In this document: positions 54,071 to 62,586 of the stretch, one piece after another
Layout of the letters: each line of letters opens with the position of its first letter
Position numbering within the stretch: position 1 is the stretch's first letter
Origin: Eisenbergiella tayi
Lineage (GTDB): Bacteria > Bacillota > Clostridia > Lachnospirales > Lachnospiraceae
Length of the DNA stretch: 64,000 nt
NCBI RefSeq assembly: GCF_001881565.1
Contig: NZ_MPDJ01000005.1
Location: forward strand, 830,500 to 894,499
Reading direction: 5' to 3'
Position numbers and translations under genes: made by a program
Notes under the pieces: generated by a model
Databases searched by the model: none
The model's input: the letters and a program-made list of their open reading frames with translations, nothing else
Told to the model about the DNA's origin: nothing

Positions 54071-54180
54071 AGCTTTGGAATGCTTCGCATGCCAAAGCTT
54101 TGCGGCTGTCGCCGCATGTCGGTAAGAATATGGAAAATCGTTGGTGAGCAAGCTCCCCAGCGGTTTTCCATATTCTTACC
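54071..54180 (+). repeat. Three successive hairpins in the tadA-nrdG interval
   Basis: Hairpin 1: AGCTTTGGAATGC (54071-54083) with GCATGCCAAAGCT (54087-54099), one mismatch. Hairpin 2: GCGGC-TGTC-GCCGC (54102-54115). Hairpin 3: GGTAAGAATATGGAAAA (54121-54137) with TTTTCCATATTCTTACC (54164-54180), exact, whose inner part GAGC-AA-GCTC also pairs. None has a T-run. They would form a structured 5' leader of the activase mRNA, or a small dispersed hairpin element. Confidence 0.75.
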
Positions 54181-54226
54181 GCCGCCCGGCTCTTAGATAG
54201 TAAATGATATCAGGAAAGAGGATAAA

Positions 54227-54922
54227 ATGCAAATATTTGGGTTTAATAAGACTACTTTGTTGGATTTTCCGGAGCATGTGGCTTGTACGGTGTTTACGGG
54301 TGGGTGTAATTTTAGGTGTCCTTTTTGTCAGAATGGGGATTTGGTTCTTCATGGGGGGAGTCTGCCTGTTTTGGATGAGGAGGAGGTTTTTGGGGTTCTG
54401 CGTAAGCGGAAGGGGATTTTGACAGGTGTCTGTGTGACCGGGGGGGAGCCGACTCTGCAGAGGGATCTGGATGTGTTTCTTTCACGGGTTAAGGAGCTTG
54501 GGTATCTGGTGAAGCTGGATTCTAACGGGTATCGGCCGGAGGTTCTGCAGTCGCTTCGTGAGAGGGGGCTTGTGGATTATTTTGCTATGGATATTAAGTC
54601 TTCTCCGGAGAATTATGCCAGGACTGCAGGGGTAAAGGAGCTGGATATGGGTCTTATCCGGGAATCTGTGGATTTTATCCGTTCGTGCGGACTGGATTAT
54701 GAATTCAGGACTACGGTAGTCAGGGAGCTGCATTCCTCCGGGGATTTTCTGTCCATCGGGGAATGGCTGAAAGGCTGTAAGGCTTATTTTCTGCAGTCTT
54801 ATGTGGAGAGTGAAGGGGTTATCTGTAAAGAGTTCTCTTCCTATTCAAAGGAAGAACTGGAAGAATTCGTAACTCTTTTGAAGCCTTATATCGACAATGT
54901 TTCTCTGCGTGGTGTGGATTGA
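54227..54922 (+). CDS. nrdG: Anaerobic ribonucleotide reductase activating protein-like radical SAM enzyme
   Basis: A 231-residue radical SAM activase with the cluster motif CNFRCPFC (Cys27, Cys31, Cys34) directly after the family start FNKTTLLDFPEHVACTVFTGG, and a GGEPTLQ block. These proteins make the glycyl radical of the class III ribonucleotide reductase (NrdD); nrdD is not in the window, and other activase targets are possible. The gene has unusual G-rich third positions in its first part compared with the neighbours. The RBS is AGAGGAT. Confidence 0.88.
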   Translation: MQIFGFNKTTLLDFPEHVACTVFTGGCNFRCPFCQNGDLVLHGGSLPVLDEEEVFGVLRKRKGILTGVCVTGGEPTLQRDLDVFLSRVKELGYLVKLDSNGYRPEVLQSLRERGLVDYFAMDIKSSPENYARTAGVKELDMGLIRESVDFIRSCGLDYEFRTTVVRELHSSGDFLSIGEWLKGCKAYFLQSYVESEGVICKEFSSYSKEELEEFVTLLKPYIDNVSLRGVD

Positions 54923-54932
54923 CACAGCTTAT

Positions 54933-54985
54933 GGGGATACTGTTTCCTTTCCGCAGCTTCTGCGTGAAAAAGAAACGGTATCCCC
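54933..54985. terminator. Nested hairpin between convergent genes
   Basis: GGGGATAC (54933-54940) with GTATCCCC (54978-54985), GTTTC with GAAAC, and an inner CGCAG-CTT-CTGCG. It sits between the nrdG stop and the stop of the opposite gene and probably ends transcription from the nrdG side; T-runs are short. Confidence 0.6.
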
Positions 54986-54992
54986 GATGTTT

Positions 54993-56096
54993 TCATATAC
55001 GGACACTTTTCATATAATAGCCGAAGCTTCCGGGTTCGGCAGGGGTCTGTTTCCCTTCAAAGGCTTCGAAGCCGAACATTTCTGCTGCCATTTTTTCCCT
55101 ATCATAGTATACTCCCGGTACGCCCAGATAATATCTATCCTCATCCCCTGTCTTGAATTTTCCCAGAATTATGTGGCGGTAATTGTAGTAGCCATGGAGA
55201 AGAAAGCTGTTATGTACCATTTTCTGATGTTCCGAGGCCAGGATCACAAAATCTCTGGGGGTTATGGACAGGTATTCTCTTTCATCCCCAAAAGGATGGA
55301 TTGTGGAATATATATGGCACAGCTGCTCCCATTTATCCTCGAAAAATTCCTCCTGCATGGGATCCTTTATTTCTTCCTTCTGTGCTTTGTCCGTCGTTAC
55401 GATGGAAGCAGGAATATGCGGAGTTTCCTTTTTTTCTTCTTTTTCCAAAGGCACGTATTTCCTGTGTATACATCTCCTGCACAGCTTTTCTGCGGAAAGG
55501 GAGCCATTTTCCGGCACCGGCATTTGGGAACGGCTATCCTCACTGTAGGGAATCGGATTCTCCGGCGCTGTCCATACCGGCATGGGTTTCTGCGAAATTT
55601 CCGGCTTTTCCTCCTGTACCAGTTCTCTGAGAACAGGTTCTTCCGGTTTTCTTTCCTTTTCCTTGGGAGTTTGTCTTTCCATCCGGGGCAGCTCCGGTAC
55701 TGCCCTGGACACAGGGATTTCTTTGACCGGAAAGTTGGCGGCGCTTAATATTTCTCCGCTTCCCTGCCATCTTCCCACCACTTCCCTCCCGGCAAAAAGA
55801 CGTATACAAATCCCGCATATTTCATTGTATTTTCTTCCGCCCCGGCTGATTCCGTCCGGCGTAAACTGCCTGGTATAAGAACCTGTCCCCCTTTTCAGAA
55901 GAATTTTGTCAATAATCGCTCCTGTTTCGTCCCGTAAGTCAAAGAAACCTGTGTCTGTCTCATACAGGCCCTTTATCTGCATATTCCAGGTTATGGTATC
56001 TTCTGTTTCTTCCCGCTTCAGAAATCCTGCATTTTTTATTTTATTTCCGGCTTCCATATGGTCTAAGTAAATAATCTGCCTGTTATAATACAACAC
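54993..56096 (-). CDS. Unknown protein with proline/glutamate-rich middle (DUF6128-like)
   Basis: A 367-residue cytoplasmic protein. The first 125 residues look beta-rich and end near RWQGSGEIL. Residues 130-240 are rich in Pro, Glu and Lys and include CRRCIHRKY. The last 110 residues (WEQLCHIYSTIHPFGDEREYLSI, LGKFKTGDEDRYYLGVPGVYY, ending FGYYMKSVRI) are the best conserved-looking part and resemble a domain I recall mainly from Lachnospiraceae as DUF6128. No enzyme motif is visible. It is transcribed alone. Confidence 0.75.
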   Translation of the reverse strand: MLYYNRQIIYLDHMEAGNKIKNAGFLKREETEDTITWNMQIKGLYETDTGFFDLRDETGAIIDKILLKRGTGSYTRQFTPDGISRGGRKYNEICGICIRLFAGREVVGRWQGSGEILSAANFPVKEIPVSRAVPELPRMERQTPKEKERKPEEPVLRELVQEEKPEISQKPMPVWTAPENPIPYSEDSRSQMPVPENGSLSAEKLCRRCIHRKYVPLEKEEKKETPHIPASIVTTDKAQKEEIKDPMQEEFFEDKWEQLCHIYSTIHPFGDEREYLSITPRDFVILASEHQKMVHNSFLLHGYYNYRHIILGKFKTGDEDRYYLGVPGVYYDREKMAAEMFGFEAFEGKQTPAEPGSFGYYMKSVRI

Positions 56097-56152
56097 CGTG
56101 TCCCTCCTTTATAGTCTCTATTGTATTCGGAAGGATTCATATATATGACTAA

Positions 56153-56191
56153 ATTTAAAAACCGGAAAACAGCATGTCCTGTTTTCCGGTT
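56153..56191 (-). terminator. Terminator of the CdaR-type regulator gene
   Basis: AACCGGAAAACAG (56160-56172) and CTGTTTTCCGGTT (56179-56191) pair exactly around a 6-base loop; on the minus strand TTTTAAATTT follows. Confidence 0.88.
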
Positions 56192-56227
56192 CCTTCATTT
56201 TCTTTAGCCTGACTCTGTACTCACAAA

Positions 56228-57316
56228 TTAATAATCAATGCTTTCCAGATATTTCATATAATTAACTACCATCAGCGCAATCTTAAAGGTAAGCGCATCA
56301 TCAAATACACGGATATCAAGTCCGGTACTCTTCTGCAGCTTCTCAATACGATATACCAGCGTGTTTCTGTGAATAAACAGCTGTCTGGAGGTTTCTGATA
56401 CATTCAGGTTATTCTCAAAAAATTTATTGATTGTGGTCAGAGTTTCCTCGTCCATGTCATAAGGTACATTATCTCCAAAGATCTCTTCAATAAAGATTTT
56501 GCAGAGGTTAACAGGCAGCTGATAAATCAGACGTCCGATACCCAGCTTCGCATAGGAGATCACACATTTCTCGGCATAGAAAATCTTGCCTACATCCATA
56601 GCCATTGTAGCTTCCTTATAAGACTTGGAAACCTCTCTCAGTTCGCTTACAACCGTACCATAAGCCACGCGTACATTCATCATGGCTTCGCTGTTCATCA
56701 TGTCAACAATCATGTCAGCTGTTTTCTCGATAGTATCCAGATCATCTTCTCTTTCCAGAGCTTTAATCAGAATGATATTCTTCTCATCAACAGCAGTGAT
56801 ATAATCACCATTCTGGCTGGAGAAAAGACTCTTAAGCATTTCCATGGCGCTGTTGTCTTTTTCAATCTTAGTCTCAATTAAATAGATAATCCTGGGGCAT
56901 TCCACTTCGATATGAAGCTTCTGTGCGCGGTTATAAATATCCACGAGAAGCAGGTTGTCCAATAACAGATTCTGAAAGAAGTTATTGCGATCAAAGCGTT
57001 CTTTGTATGCCACTATAAGATTCTGAATAGAGCTTACTGCGATCTTACCTACCATGTAGACATCATCACTGGGACCCTGGGCTACAAGAATGTATGCCGG
57101 TTCCCCATCATCAAGAATTTTGAGAAGGTGGCGTCCTCCCACTACCTGACTGTCTGCTGGTGAAGAAGCGAAATTTTCAATTATGTCCCTGGAAATATCA
57201 ATCTCGTCTACTGTTGTCGCAACTTTCAGGCCTTCCACGTCAAATACCCCAAGGTCAACCTTTGTAATTGCACGTAATTCGTCAATACTGTTTTGTATTA
57301 CTTGATTGGAAATCAT
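56228..57316 (-). CDS. CdaR/PucR-type transcriptional regulator
   Basis: A 362-residue regulator: an N-terminal sugar-diacid-recognition-like domain (about 1-130, SSIQNLIVAYKERFDRNNFFQNLL), a GGDEF-like middle domain (about 140-270) and a C-terminal HTH_30 (SETSRQLFIHRNTLVYRIEKLQ). Family members respond to sugar acids or other metabolites. It lies directly downstream of the sugar-import ATPase gene on the same strand, with a terminator between, and may take part in carbohydrate control. Confidence 0.9.
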   Translation of the reverse strand: MISNQVIQNSIDELRAITKVDLGVFDVEGLKVATTVDEIDISRDIIENFASSPADSQVVGGRHLLKILDDGEPAYILVAQGPSDDVYMVGKIAVSSIQNLIVAYKERFDRNNFFQNLLLDNLLLVDIYNRAQKLHIEVECPRIIYLIETKIEKDNSAMEMLKSLFSSQNGDYITAVDEKNIILIKALEREDDLDTIEKTADMIVDMMNSEAMMNVRVAYGTVVSELREVSKSYKEATMAMDVGKIFYAEKCVISYAKLGIGRLIYQLPVNLCKIFIEEIFGDNVPYDMDEETLTTINKFFENNLNVSETSRQLFIHRNTLVYRIEKLQKSTGLDIRVFDDALTFKIALMVVNYMKYLESIDY

Positions 57317-57377
57317 CTCTCTTCACGTCCTTTCCTTGTTACAATTAACTATATAGCAAAATCTCCAAATATGCAAG

Positions 57378-57406
57378 AAAAAAGGGAAGATGCATCGCAT
57401 CTCCCC
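57378..57406 (-). terminator. Terminator of the MsmX-like ATPase gene
   Basis: On the minus strand GGGGAGATGC pairs with GCATCTTCCC around GAT, followed by six T. Confidence 0.85.
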
Positions 57407-57419
57407 TCCCATTTTTTTA

Positions 57420-58529
57420 TTAGTTGGTGATAACCTGCTCTGTTTCTTTGTCGAAAATATGAATCTTTTCAACGTCGAATGCAAATTTAACAGTATCGCC
57501 AGGTCTTGCTGTTGTACGGGAATCTACTCTTGCTGTAATCGGGTAATCTGCAAGATCAAAATACAGATAAACTTCAGCACCAAGCAATTCATAAACCTTG
57601 ATGGTAGATTCAAATGTACATTTAGCTGTTTCAATAAACATCTGGGAATCATATACGTCTTCAGGACGAATACCAAATGTAACTGTCTTTCCGGCATAAC
57701 CGCCTTCGATAACCTTCTTAGCCTTTGCAGGAGGCAGAGGAATAGCTTTTCCGGCTACTTTCAGGGAAGCATTGTCGCCGCTTACTTCAACAACAGCATC
57801 CAGGAAGTTCATCTGAGGTGATCCCATGAATCCGGCAACAAACAGGTTCTGCGGCTTGTCATACAGGTTCTGAGGTGTATCAACCTGCTGAATAACACCG
57901 TCTTTCATAACTACGATTCTGGTACCCAGTGTCATAGCTTCTGTCTGGTCATGTGTAACGTAAATGATGGTGGTACCTAATCTCTGATGCAGTTTTGCAA
58001 TCTCAATACGCATCTGAACACGCAGTTTTGCATCCAGGTTGGAAAGAGGTTCGTCCATCAGGAATACCTTAGGATTACGTACGATTGCACGTCCCATAGC
58101 AACACGCTGTCTCTGACCACCGGACAGAGCCTTCGGTTTACGATCAAGGAGAGGAGTAAGGTCAAGGATCTTAGCAGCCTCTTTAACCATCTTATCAATT
58201 TCATCCTTCGGAACTTTTCTTAACTTAAGACCGAAAGCCATGTTGTCATATACTGACATATGAGGATACAGAGCGTAGTTCTGGAATACCATCGCGATAT
58301 CTCTGTCCTTAGGCTCTACGTCGTTAACTACTCTGTCACCGATTTTCAATTCACCGGAAGAGATATCTTCCAGACCAGCGATCATACGAAGTGTAGTAGA
58401 TTTACCACATCCGGACGGACCTACGAAGATGATGAATTCTTTATCAGCGATTTCCAGATTAAAGTCTTTTACTGCTTCAAATCCGTTGGGATATACTTTG
58501 CAGATGTTCTTTAAAGATAAACTTGCCAT
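57420..58529 (-). CDS. msmX: Sugar ABC transporter ATPase, MsmX/UgpC-type
   Basis: A 369-residue ATPase: Walker A GPSGCGKST (residues 37-45), Q-loop in FQNYALYPHMSVYDN, signature LSGGQRQR, Walker B VFLMDEPLSNLDA and a C-terminal OB/TOBE regulatory region ending in YLYFDLADYPITARVD. In Bacillus and streptococci a single such ATPase drives several CUT1 importers. It is encoded alone here, while the three importers in the window lack an ATPase, so it is the likely shared motor. The gene is preceded by a 15-base palindrome over its -10 region. UgpC is an alternative name for the same type. Confidence 0.94.
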   Translation of the reverse strand: MASLSLKNICKVYPNGFEAVKDFNLEIADKEFIIFVGPSGCGKSTTLRMIAGLEDISSGELKIGDRVVNDVEPKDRDIAMVFQNYALYPHMSVYDNMAFGLKLRKVPKDEIDKMVKEAAKILDLTPLLDRKPKALSGGQRQRVAMGRAIVRNPKVFLMDEPLSNLDAKLRVQMRIEIAKLHQRLGTTIIYVTHDQTEAMTLGTRIVVMKDGVIQQVDTPQNLYDKPQNLFVAGFMGSPQMNFLDAVVEVSGDNASLKVAGKAIPLPPAKAKKVIEGGYAGKTVTFGIRPEDVYDSQMFIETAKCTFESTIKVYELLGAEVYLYFDLADYPITARVDSRTTARPGDTVKFAFDVEKIHIFDKETEQVITN

Positions 58530-58591
58530 TTAGTTAGCCTCCCTATTTTTGTTTTCATGTTTCCAGTTGCGTTCTCTCAACTGAGCCTGAA

Positions 58592-58606
58592 TTAAGTATA
58601 ACTTAA
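58592..58606 (-). promoter_or_regulatory. Palindrome over the -10 region of the MsmX-like gene
   Basis: TTAAGTATAACTTAA (58592-58606) is a perfect inverted repeat with a 3-base centre. On the minus strand it contains TATACT (58600-58595), a good -10 element 66 bases before the ATG. No good -35 is at the right distance. Confidence 0.5.
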
Positions 58607-58928
58607 GTGCTACCTTTTGGCTATACCACAATTCCACAAATATTTATCGCGACATTGTAAAATTTGCTAAGAAAAGGAGAACGAAAATTTAGGGCCTGTC
58701 AACTTGCTCAAATCAGCTTTCTATTATTATACACTTTGACCATATCCCCGATACTGCGCGGTTTTCGACACTTCAAACTCCTTTTCCAAGAGCATTTATT
58801 TCACTTTTACGTATATTTCATTTCCATAAAATGACATCAAATCAGCTTTGCAGCTTAACGGTATAGAGTGTACATTCCGTCTCATCCTGCCGTTTTTAAA
58901 AGTTCCTGCCGCTGTTAATACAGACCGC
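58607..58928. other. Intergenic region without a supported gene
   Basis: The DNA between the MsmX-like promoter and the YesL stop is AT-rich. It has an isolated AAGGAG near 58675 with no open frame of useful length behind it, and no hairpin with a T-run that I can support. Confidence 0.5.
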
Positions 58929-59705
58929 CTATTCCTGGTTTTCTTCTTCGCTTTTCTCTTCCGGCGCAGCTTCCTGAACAGCCTGGGCGCCTTCTTCTTC
59001 CTGCGCTTCTTCTTCGAGAGCTCTCTGCTTCTGTTCCTGTTCCTCACGGATAAAGGAAAGAGTCTCCAGCTCATCCGACTGATCTTCCTCTTCCTCAGGC
59101 TCAAAACGCTTGAAAATCTTCACAAAAAGCATGCTGGCCACATAAGCCGGTACGGAAAAGCCAAACAGGATTACAATGGGCATTGCCTGAAGGGTTACCA
59201 GCAGGACAACCGTGGGAACCAGATTGATGATTACAAGCAGAATGGTTTTGGGCAGGTTGAGAATGCTCATAAGAAAAGCATTTCTTATGGTATTCTTCAC
59301 TGTGTTCTCAAATCTGGATAATACGGGGAAAATATAAATCATGGTAAAAATATAAATAACGGCAACTACCGTAATCAATACCATGATCACCTTTCCGAAG
59401 GAAAGAGTCGAATTGCGGAGAATCAAAAAATCACCAACCAGGATGATTCCCACCAGCAGCGCTATCAGCCAGATTATGGTAGCCTGCTTGAAGTTCTCCT
59501 TAAAGGATTTAAAATAGCCCTTCACTATGTAGCACTCTTCATTTTTGACCATCTTGACGGTCATGTAATAAAGAGCGGTCATCGCATCCCCTGCCGTAAT
59601 GATCGGGATACAGCAGATCAGCGTTAAAAGATTCAGAATCATTAGGTCTGCCATCTTTGATAAAAAAGTCATAAGAGGGCTGTCCAAGTTAAAAAATCTA
59701 CCCAT
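58929..59705 (-). CDS. YesL/DUF624 family membrane protein
   Basis: A 258-residue protein. DUF624 starts at the N-terminus (FFNLDSPLMTFLSKMADLMILNLLTLICCIPIITAG) and the protein has about five transmembrane helices in residues 20-200, followed by a cytoplasmic tail of some 50 residues that is extremely Glu-rich. YesL proteins accompany YesM/YesN and sugar importers in Bacillus; their role is unknown. The acidic tail is longer than usual. The GGGAG RBS is clear. Confidence 0.9.
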   Translation of the reverse strand: MGRFFNLDSPLMTFLSKMADLMILNLLTLICCIPIITAGDAMTALYYMTVKMVKNEECYIVKGYFKSFKENFKQATIIWLIALLVGIILVGDFLILRNSTLSFGKVIMVLITVVAVIYIFTMIYIFPVLSRFENTVKNTIRNAFLMSILNLPKTILLVIINLVPTVVLLVTLQAMPIVILFGFSVPAYVASMLFVKIFKRFEPEEEEDQSDELETLSFIREEQEQKQRALEEEAQEEEGAQAVQEAAPEEKSEEENQE

Positions 59706-59828
59706 TTGTATATCTCCCTGTGCTTATTCTATAATACGGGCGCCACTGCCTGCCCGCCGGCGTTTATAGTAAATATCATACTACGGGATAGGTTTCAGTG
59801 CAAATAAAATAATTATTAATAATCTTTC

Positions 59829-60806
59829 TTATTCCGCCTTATTCTTTAAAGGCCGCCCGTTTTCCAGAGCATAGGCATTCTCCAGTGTTTCATGGGCAAT
59901 GGCCTGCATGGCTTCTACCGTAAAGAACCCCATATGGGAGGTAATAAGCACATTGGGAAATGTTGTCAGACGCGCCAGATTATCATCCTGAATGATTTCA
60001 TCGGAGCAGTCCTCATAGAACAGGCCTTCCTCTTCCTCATAGACATCAAGCCCCACACCGCCGAATTTTTTTGCCAGAAGACCATCGATTAATGCCTGGG
60101 TATCGATCAGACCGCCTCTGGAGGTGTTGACCAGATACACGCCGTCCTTCATTTTGGCAATAGTATCTTCATTTATAATATGGTTGGTTTCCGGTGTGAG
60201 AGGACAATGCAGGGAAATAAAATCCGATTTGGAAAGAAGCTCCTCCAGCCCCACATACTGAACATCCAGACTCTTGTTGGGATAAGGATCATATGCAAGG
60301 ATATTCATACGGAAGCCCTGGAAAATGCGGATCATGGCCTGTCCGATTTTACCGGTTCCTATTACGCCGGCCACTTTATGGAAAAGATCCGTTCCCATCA
60401 GTCCGTTGATATTCATGTTGAATTCCCGGGTTCTTCCATACGCCTTATGCGTAAACCGGTTTACCGTGAGCAGCATGGCCATGGCGAATTCCGCCACCGC
60501 TTCAGGAGAGTAGCTGGGCACCCGCAGGACTTCGATTTTTCCCTTTGCCGCCTTCACATCCACATGGTTATAGCCCGCGCTTCGCAGCAGCAGCGCCTTT
60601 ACCTTATTTTCATATAGATAATCTATCATTTTGCTGTTCACATGATCGTTGACAAAAATACAGGCCGCATCATAGCCCTTTGCCAGGAACATAGTTTCCT
60701 CACTGAAGGGCAGTTCAATAAAATAGATTTCATAGCCATAATCCTTTGCCATAGGTTCAAACCAGATACGATCATAGGGCTTTGTACTAAAAAAAGCAAT
60801 CCGCAT
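59829..60806 (-). CDS. ldhA: D-lactate dehydrogenase (D-2-hydroxyacid dehydrogenase family)
   Basis: A 325-residue NAD-dependent enzyme. The nucleotide-binding motif is GVIGTGKIGQ (about 148-157), and the catalytic residues are seen as RGGLID (Arg), DVYEEEEG (Glu) and SHMGFFT (His about 295). The substrate-binding SAGYNHVD block fits D-lactate dehydrogenases. It regenerates NAD+ by reducing pyruvate in fermentation. Three TGTACA sequences lie upstream at 60851-60877. Confidence 0.92.
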   Translation of the reverse strand: MRIAFFSTKPYDRIWFEPMAKDYGYEIYFIELPFSEETMFLAKGYDAACIFVNDHVNSKMIDYLYENKVKALLLRSAGYNHVDVKAAKGKIEVLRVPSYSPEAVAEFAMAMLLTVNRFTHKAYGRTREFNMNINGLMGTDLFHKVAGVIGTGKIGQAMIRIFQGFRMNILAYDPYPNKSLDVQYVGLEELLSKSDFISLHCPLTPETNHIINEDTIAKMKDGVYLVNTSRGGLIDTQALIDGLLAKKFGGVGLDVYEEEEGLFYEDCSDEIIQDDNLARLTTFPNVLITSHMGFFTVEAMQAIAHETLENAYALENGRPLKNKAE

Positions 60807-60850
60807 AAAAAGGCCTTCCTTTCCCCTGGATAAAAAAATTTTTCATCCGG

Positions 60851-60877
60851 TGTACAGTGTACACAAATAGTGTACAC
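60851..60877 (-). promoter_or_regulatory. TGTACA-repeat operator candidate before the D-lactate dehydrogenase gene
   Basis: GTGTACAC palindromes at 60857-60864 and 60870-60877, 13 bases apart, plus a third TGTACA at 60851. They lie 45-71 bases before the ATG and just downstream of AT-rich -10-like sequences on the minus strand. The motif is not the usual Rex box. Confidence 0.55.
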
Positions 60878-60957
60878 AGAAGGCCGTTTTTTATACTTAT
60901 ACTTTTGTTCTTAAACTTTGCCGCACGATAAATGTAATCGGCGGCTGACAGTTCTCA

Positions 60958-61527
60958 TCAGGAAAACAGGCGGGCAAAAAAACTGCGTATGCTTTCTCCC
61001 ATATCCCGGAAAAAATCACGGATGGCGGATTTAGTCCCCTCCACCACGGCTTCCTTCACAGGCTCCACAATATTTTCCTGTATGGCGGCATCCGCGCTTT
61101 TCTTTATCTGTTCGCCATATTCCTCATACAGCTCCTGCGCCTTGGAAAGTATTTCATCGGAATTAAGCCCCAGGGCATTCATCTTCTGAATCAGCCCCAG
61201 AAGCTGTTCCTTCTGCTCCTCCGTAAGGGTGATCTCCAGTTCCTCCTCACATTGGGAAATTGCCTCCCGGATCTGCTCATCTGTCTCCAGTTCCCCCGCA
61301 TCCAGCTTTTCCTTCATCTTTTCCAGAAGCTTTTTTTGTTCCTCCGTAAGAGTCAGAGCGCTCCCTGCGCTGAGAGGGATCTCCCGCCAGGATTCCTCCT
61401 GCCCCTGTGCCAGAATGGCTTCCCTGGCAGACAAAGCCACGGCAGGAAATCCCGCCAGCAGTCCGGCCGTCAGAAAAGCCGTCAGCATTTTACATGTACA
61501 TTTTTTCAGTCTGCTGCATTTTCTCAA
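60958..61527 (-). CDS. Small exported helical protein, DUF1002-like
   Basis: A 189-residue protein with a basic N-terminus and signal peptide (about 1-33, ending VALSA). It then has two copies of a TLTEEQKxxLLxxI/M helix pattern (about residues 58-75 and 99-116) and a region reminiscent of the DUF1002 tail (NSDEILSKAQELYEEYGEQI). It ends in an amphipathic, Phe/Arg-rich helix. It starts with TTG, supported by AAAGGAAG, and that TTG overlaps the TGA stop of the hydrolase gene (TTGA), indicating translational coupling. Function unknown. Confidence 0.8.
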   Translation of the reverse strand: MRKCSRLKKCTCKMLTAFLTAGLLAGFPAVALSAREAILAQGQEESWREIPLSAGSALTLTEEQKKLLEKMKEKLDAGELETDEQIREAISQCEEELEITLTEEQKEQLLGLIQKMNALGLNSDEILSKAQELYEEYGEQIKKSADAAIQENIVEPVKEAVVEGTKSAIRDFFRDMGESIRSFFARLFS

Positions 61528-62504
61528 TTCTCTGCTTCCTTTTTACCTGCGGTTTTAACCGCCCATTCATAAATATCCTTCCAGACCAGTTCCCTGTCGC
61601 TTTCATTTACAAGCTCATGCCTGTCATTTTCATACAGCTTCAGGCTTACATCCTCCATTCCCAGATCACGGAAGGACTGGTACACGCCTTCCACAGCTTT
61701 ACCATAGTCACCCACCGGGTCCTCGGTTCCTGCCATGAACAGGACAGGCAGATCCTTTGGCATTTTTTCCAACCTGCTCTTATCATGCAGCCGGTCTATC
61801 AGTTCAAACAGCGTGGCGAAGCCGCCAAGGGTAAAGGTAAAGCCGCAAAGAGGATCTTCATTATATCTGGCCACTTCCACCGAGTCTCTGGACAGCCAGT
61901 CCATGGAAGAAACGGGATGCGGGATTCTTTTATTATAGCTGCCGAAGGCAAGGGCATTCACCAGAGCGCTTTTATGTTTTTCTCCCTGGAAAACAGTGAG
62001 GAACTTAACCAGCTTTTTGGAAAATCCCAGCAGGCCTTTGGGCTGCATACCGGTCCCCATGATAATGGCGCCGTCAATTTCCGCTCCGTACACACACAGG
62101 TAATTGCGCAGTATGAAGGAACCCATGCTATGCCCCATAATCAGATAAGGGATTCTCGGGTTTTCCTCCCGGATCCTTTTTTTCAGGCTCTGCACATCCT
62201 CCACAGCCGCCGTCGCCGGATCCTGATGGCAGAAATATCCGTACGGATGGCTGCTGCCCGCACCGTTTCCGGCTTCTTCCATATTCTTATATATGCTTTT
62301 GCCATGCCCCAGATGATCATTACCGGTTACAAGAATTCCTTTTTCCGCAAGAAAGACCGCCAGCCGGTCATACCGGTTGATATACTCCGCCATGCCATGG
62401 ACAATCTGCAGGATGCACACCGGCTTCCCCTCAGGTATCCATTCTATACCATGGATTTTGGTCACTCCGTCTGCGGAATCATAATAAAATTCCTTTTTCT
62501 TCAT
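61524..62504 (-). CDS. Alpha/beta hydrolase, lysophospholipase/monoacylglycerol lipase type
   Basis: A 326-residue cytoplasmic enzyme. It shows the oxyanion-region VHGMAE, HGxGxS-like GHGKS, the nucleophile elbow GHSMG (Ser126), the acid in AGTEDPVG and the catalytic His in ENDRHELVNE. It should cleave a lipid ester, with substrate unknown. The ATG at 62504 has GGAGGG upstream; the open frame starts nine codons earlier. It is coupled to the small exported protein downstream. Confidence 0.92.
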   Translation of the reverse strand: MKKKEFYYDSADGVTKIHGIEWIPEGKPVCILQIVHGMAEYINRYDRLAVFLAEKGILVTGNDHLGHGKSIYKNMEEAGNGAGSSHPYGYFCHQDPATAAVEDVQSLKKRIREENPRIPYLIMGHSMGSFILRNYLCVYGAEIDGAIIMGTGMQPKGLLGFSKKLVKFLTVFQGEKHKSALVNALAFGSYNKRIPHPVSSMDWLSRDSVEVARYNEDPLCGFTFTLGGFATLFELIDRLHDKSRLEKMPKDLPVLFMAGTEDPVGDYGKAVEGVYQSFRDLGMEDVSLKLYENDRHELVNESDRELVWKDIYEWAVKTAGKKEAEN

Positions 62505-62554
62505 TTGTAACCCTCCAAAACATTTTACCAAATGCTTTTCCTATCCGCTCACAC

Positions 62555-62572
62555 CGCGGGCATACACCCGCG
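62555..62572 (-). other. G/C hairpin after metG
   Basis: CGCGGG (62555-62560) and CCCGCG (62567-62572) pair exactly with a 6-base loop, 15 bases beyond the metG stop. There is no T-run, so it may only stabilise the 3' end. Confidence 0.45.
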
Positions 62573-62586
62573 ATGCAGTCAACGTG

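Noticed and set aside
53956..54171. N-terminal extension of TadA by 72 codons
   Set aside because: The frame stays open, but it runs through G/C hairpins, gives Pro-rich non-family sequence and has no RBS.
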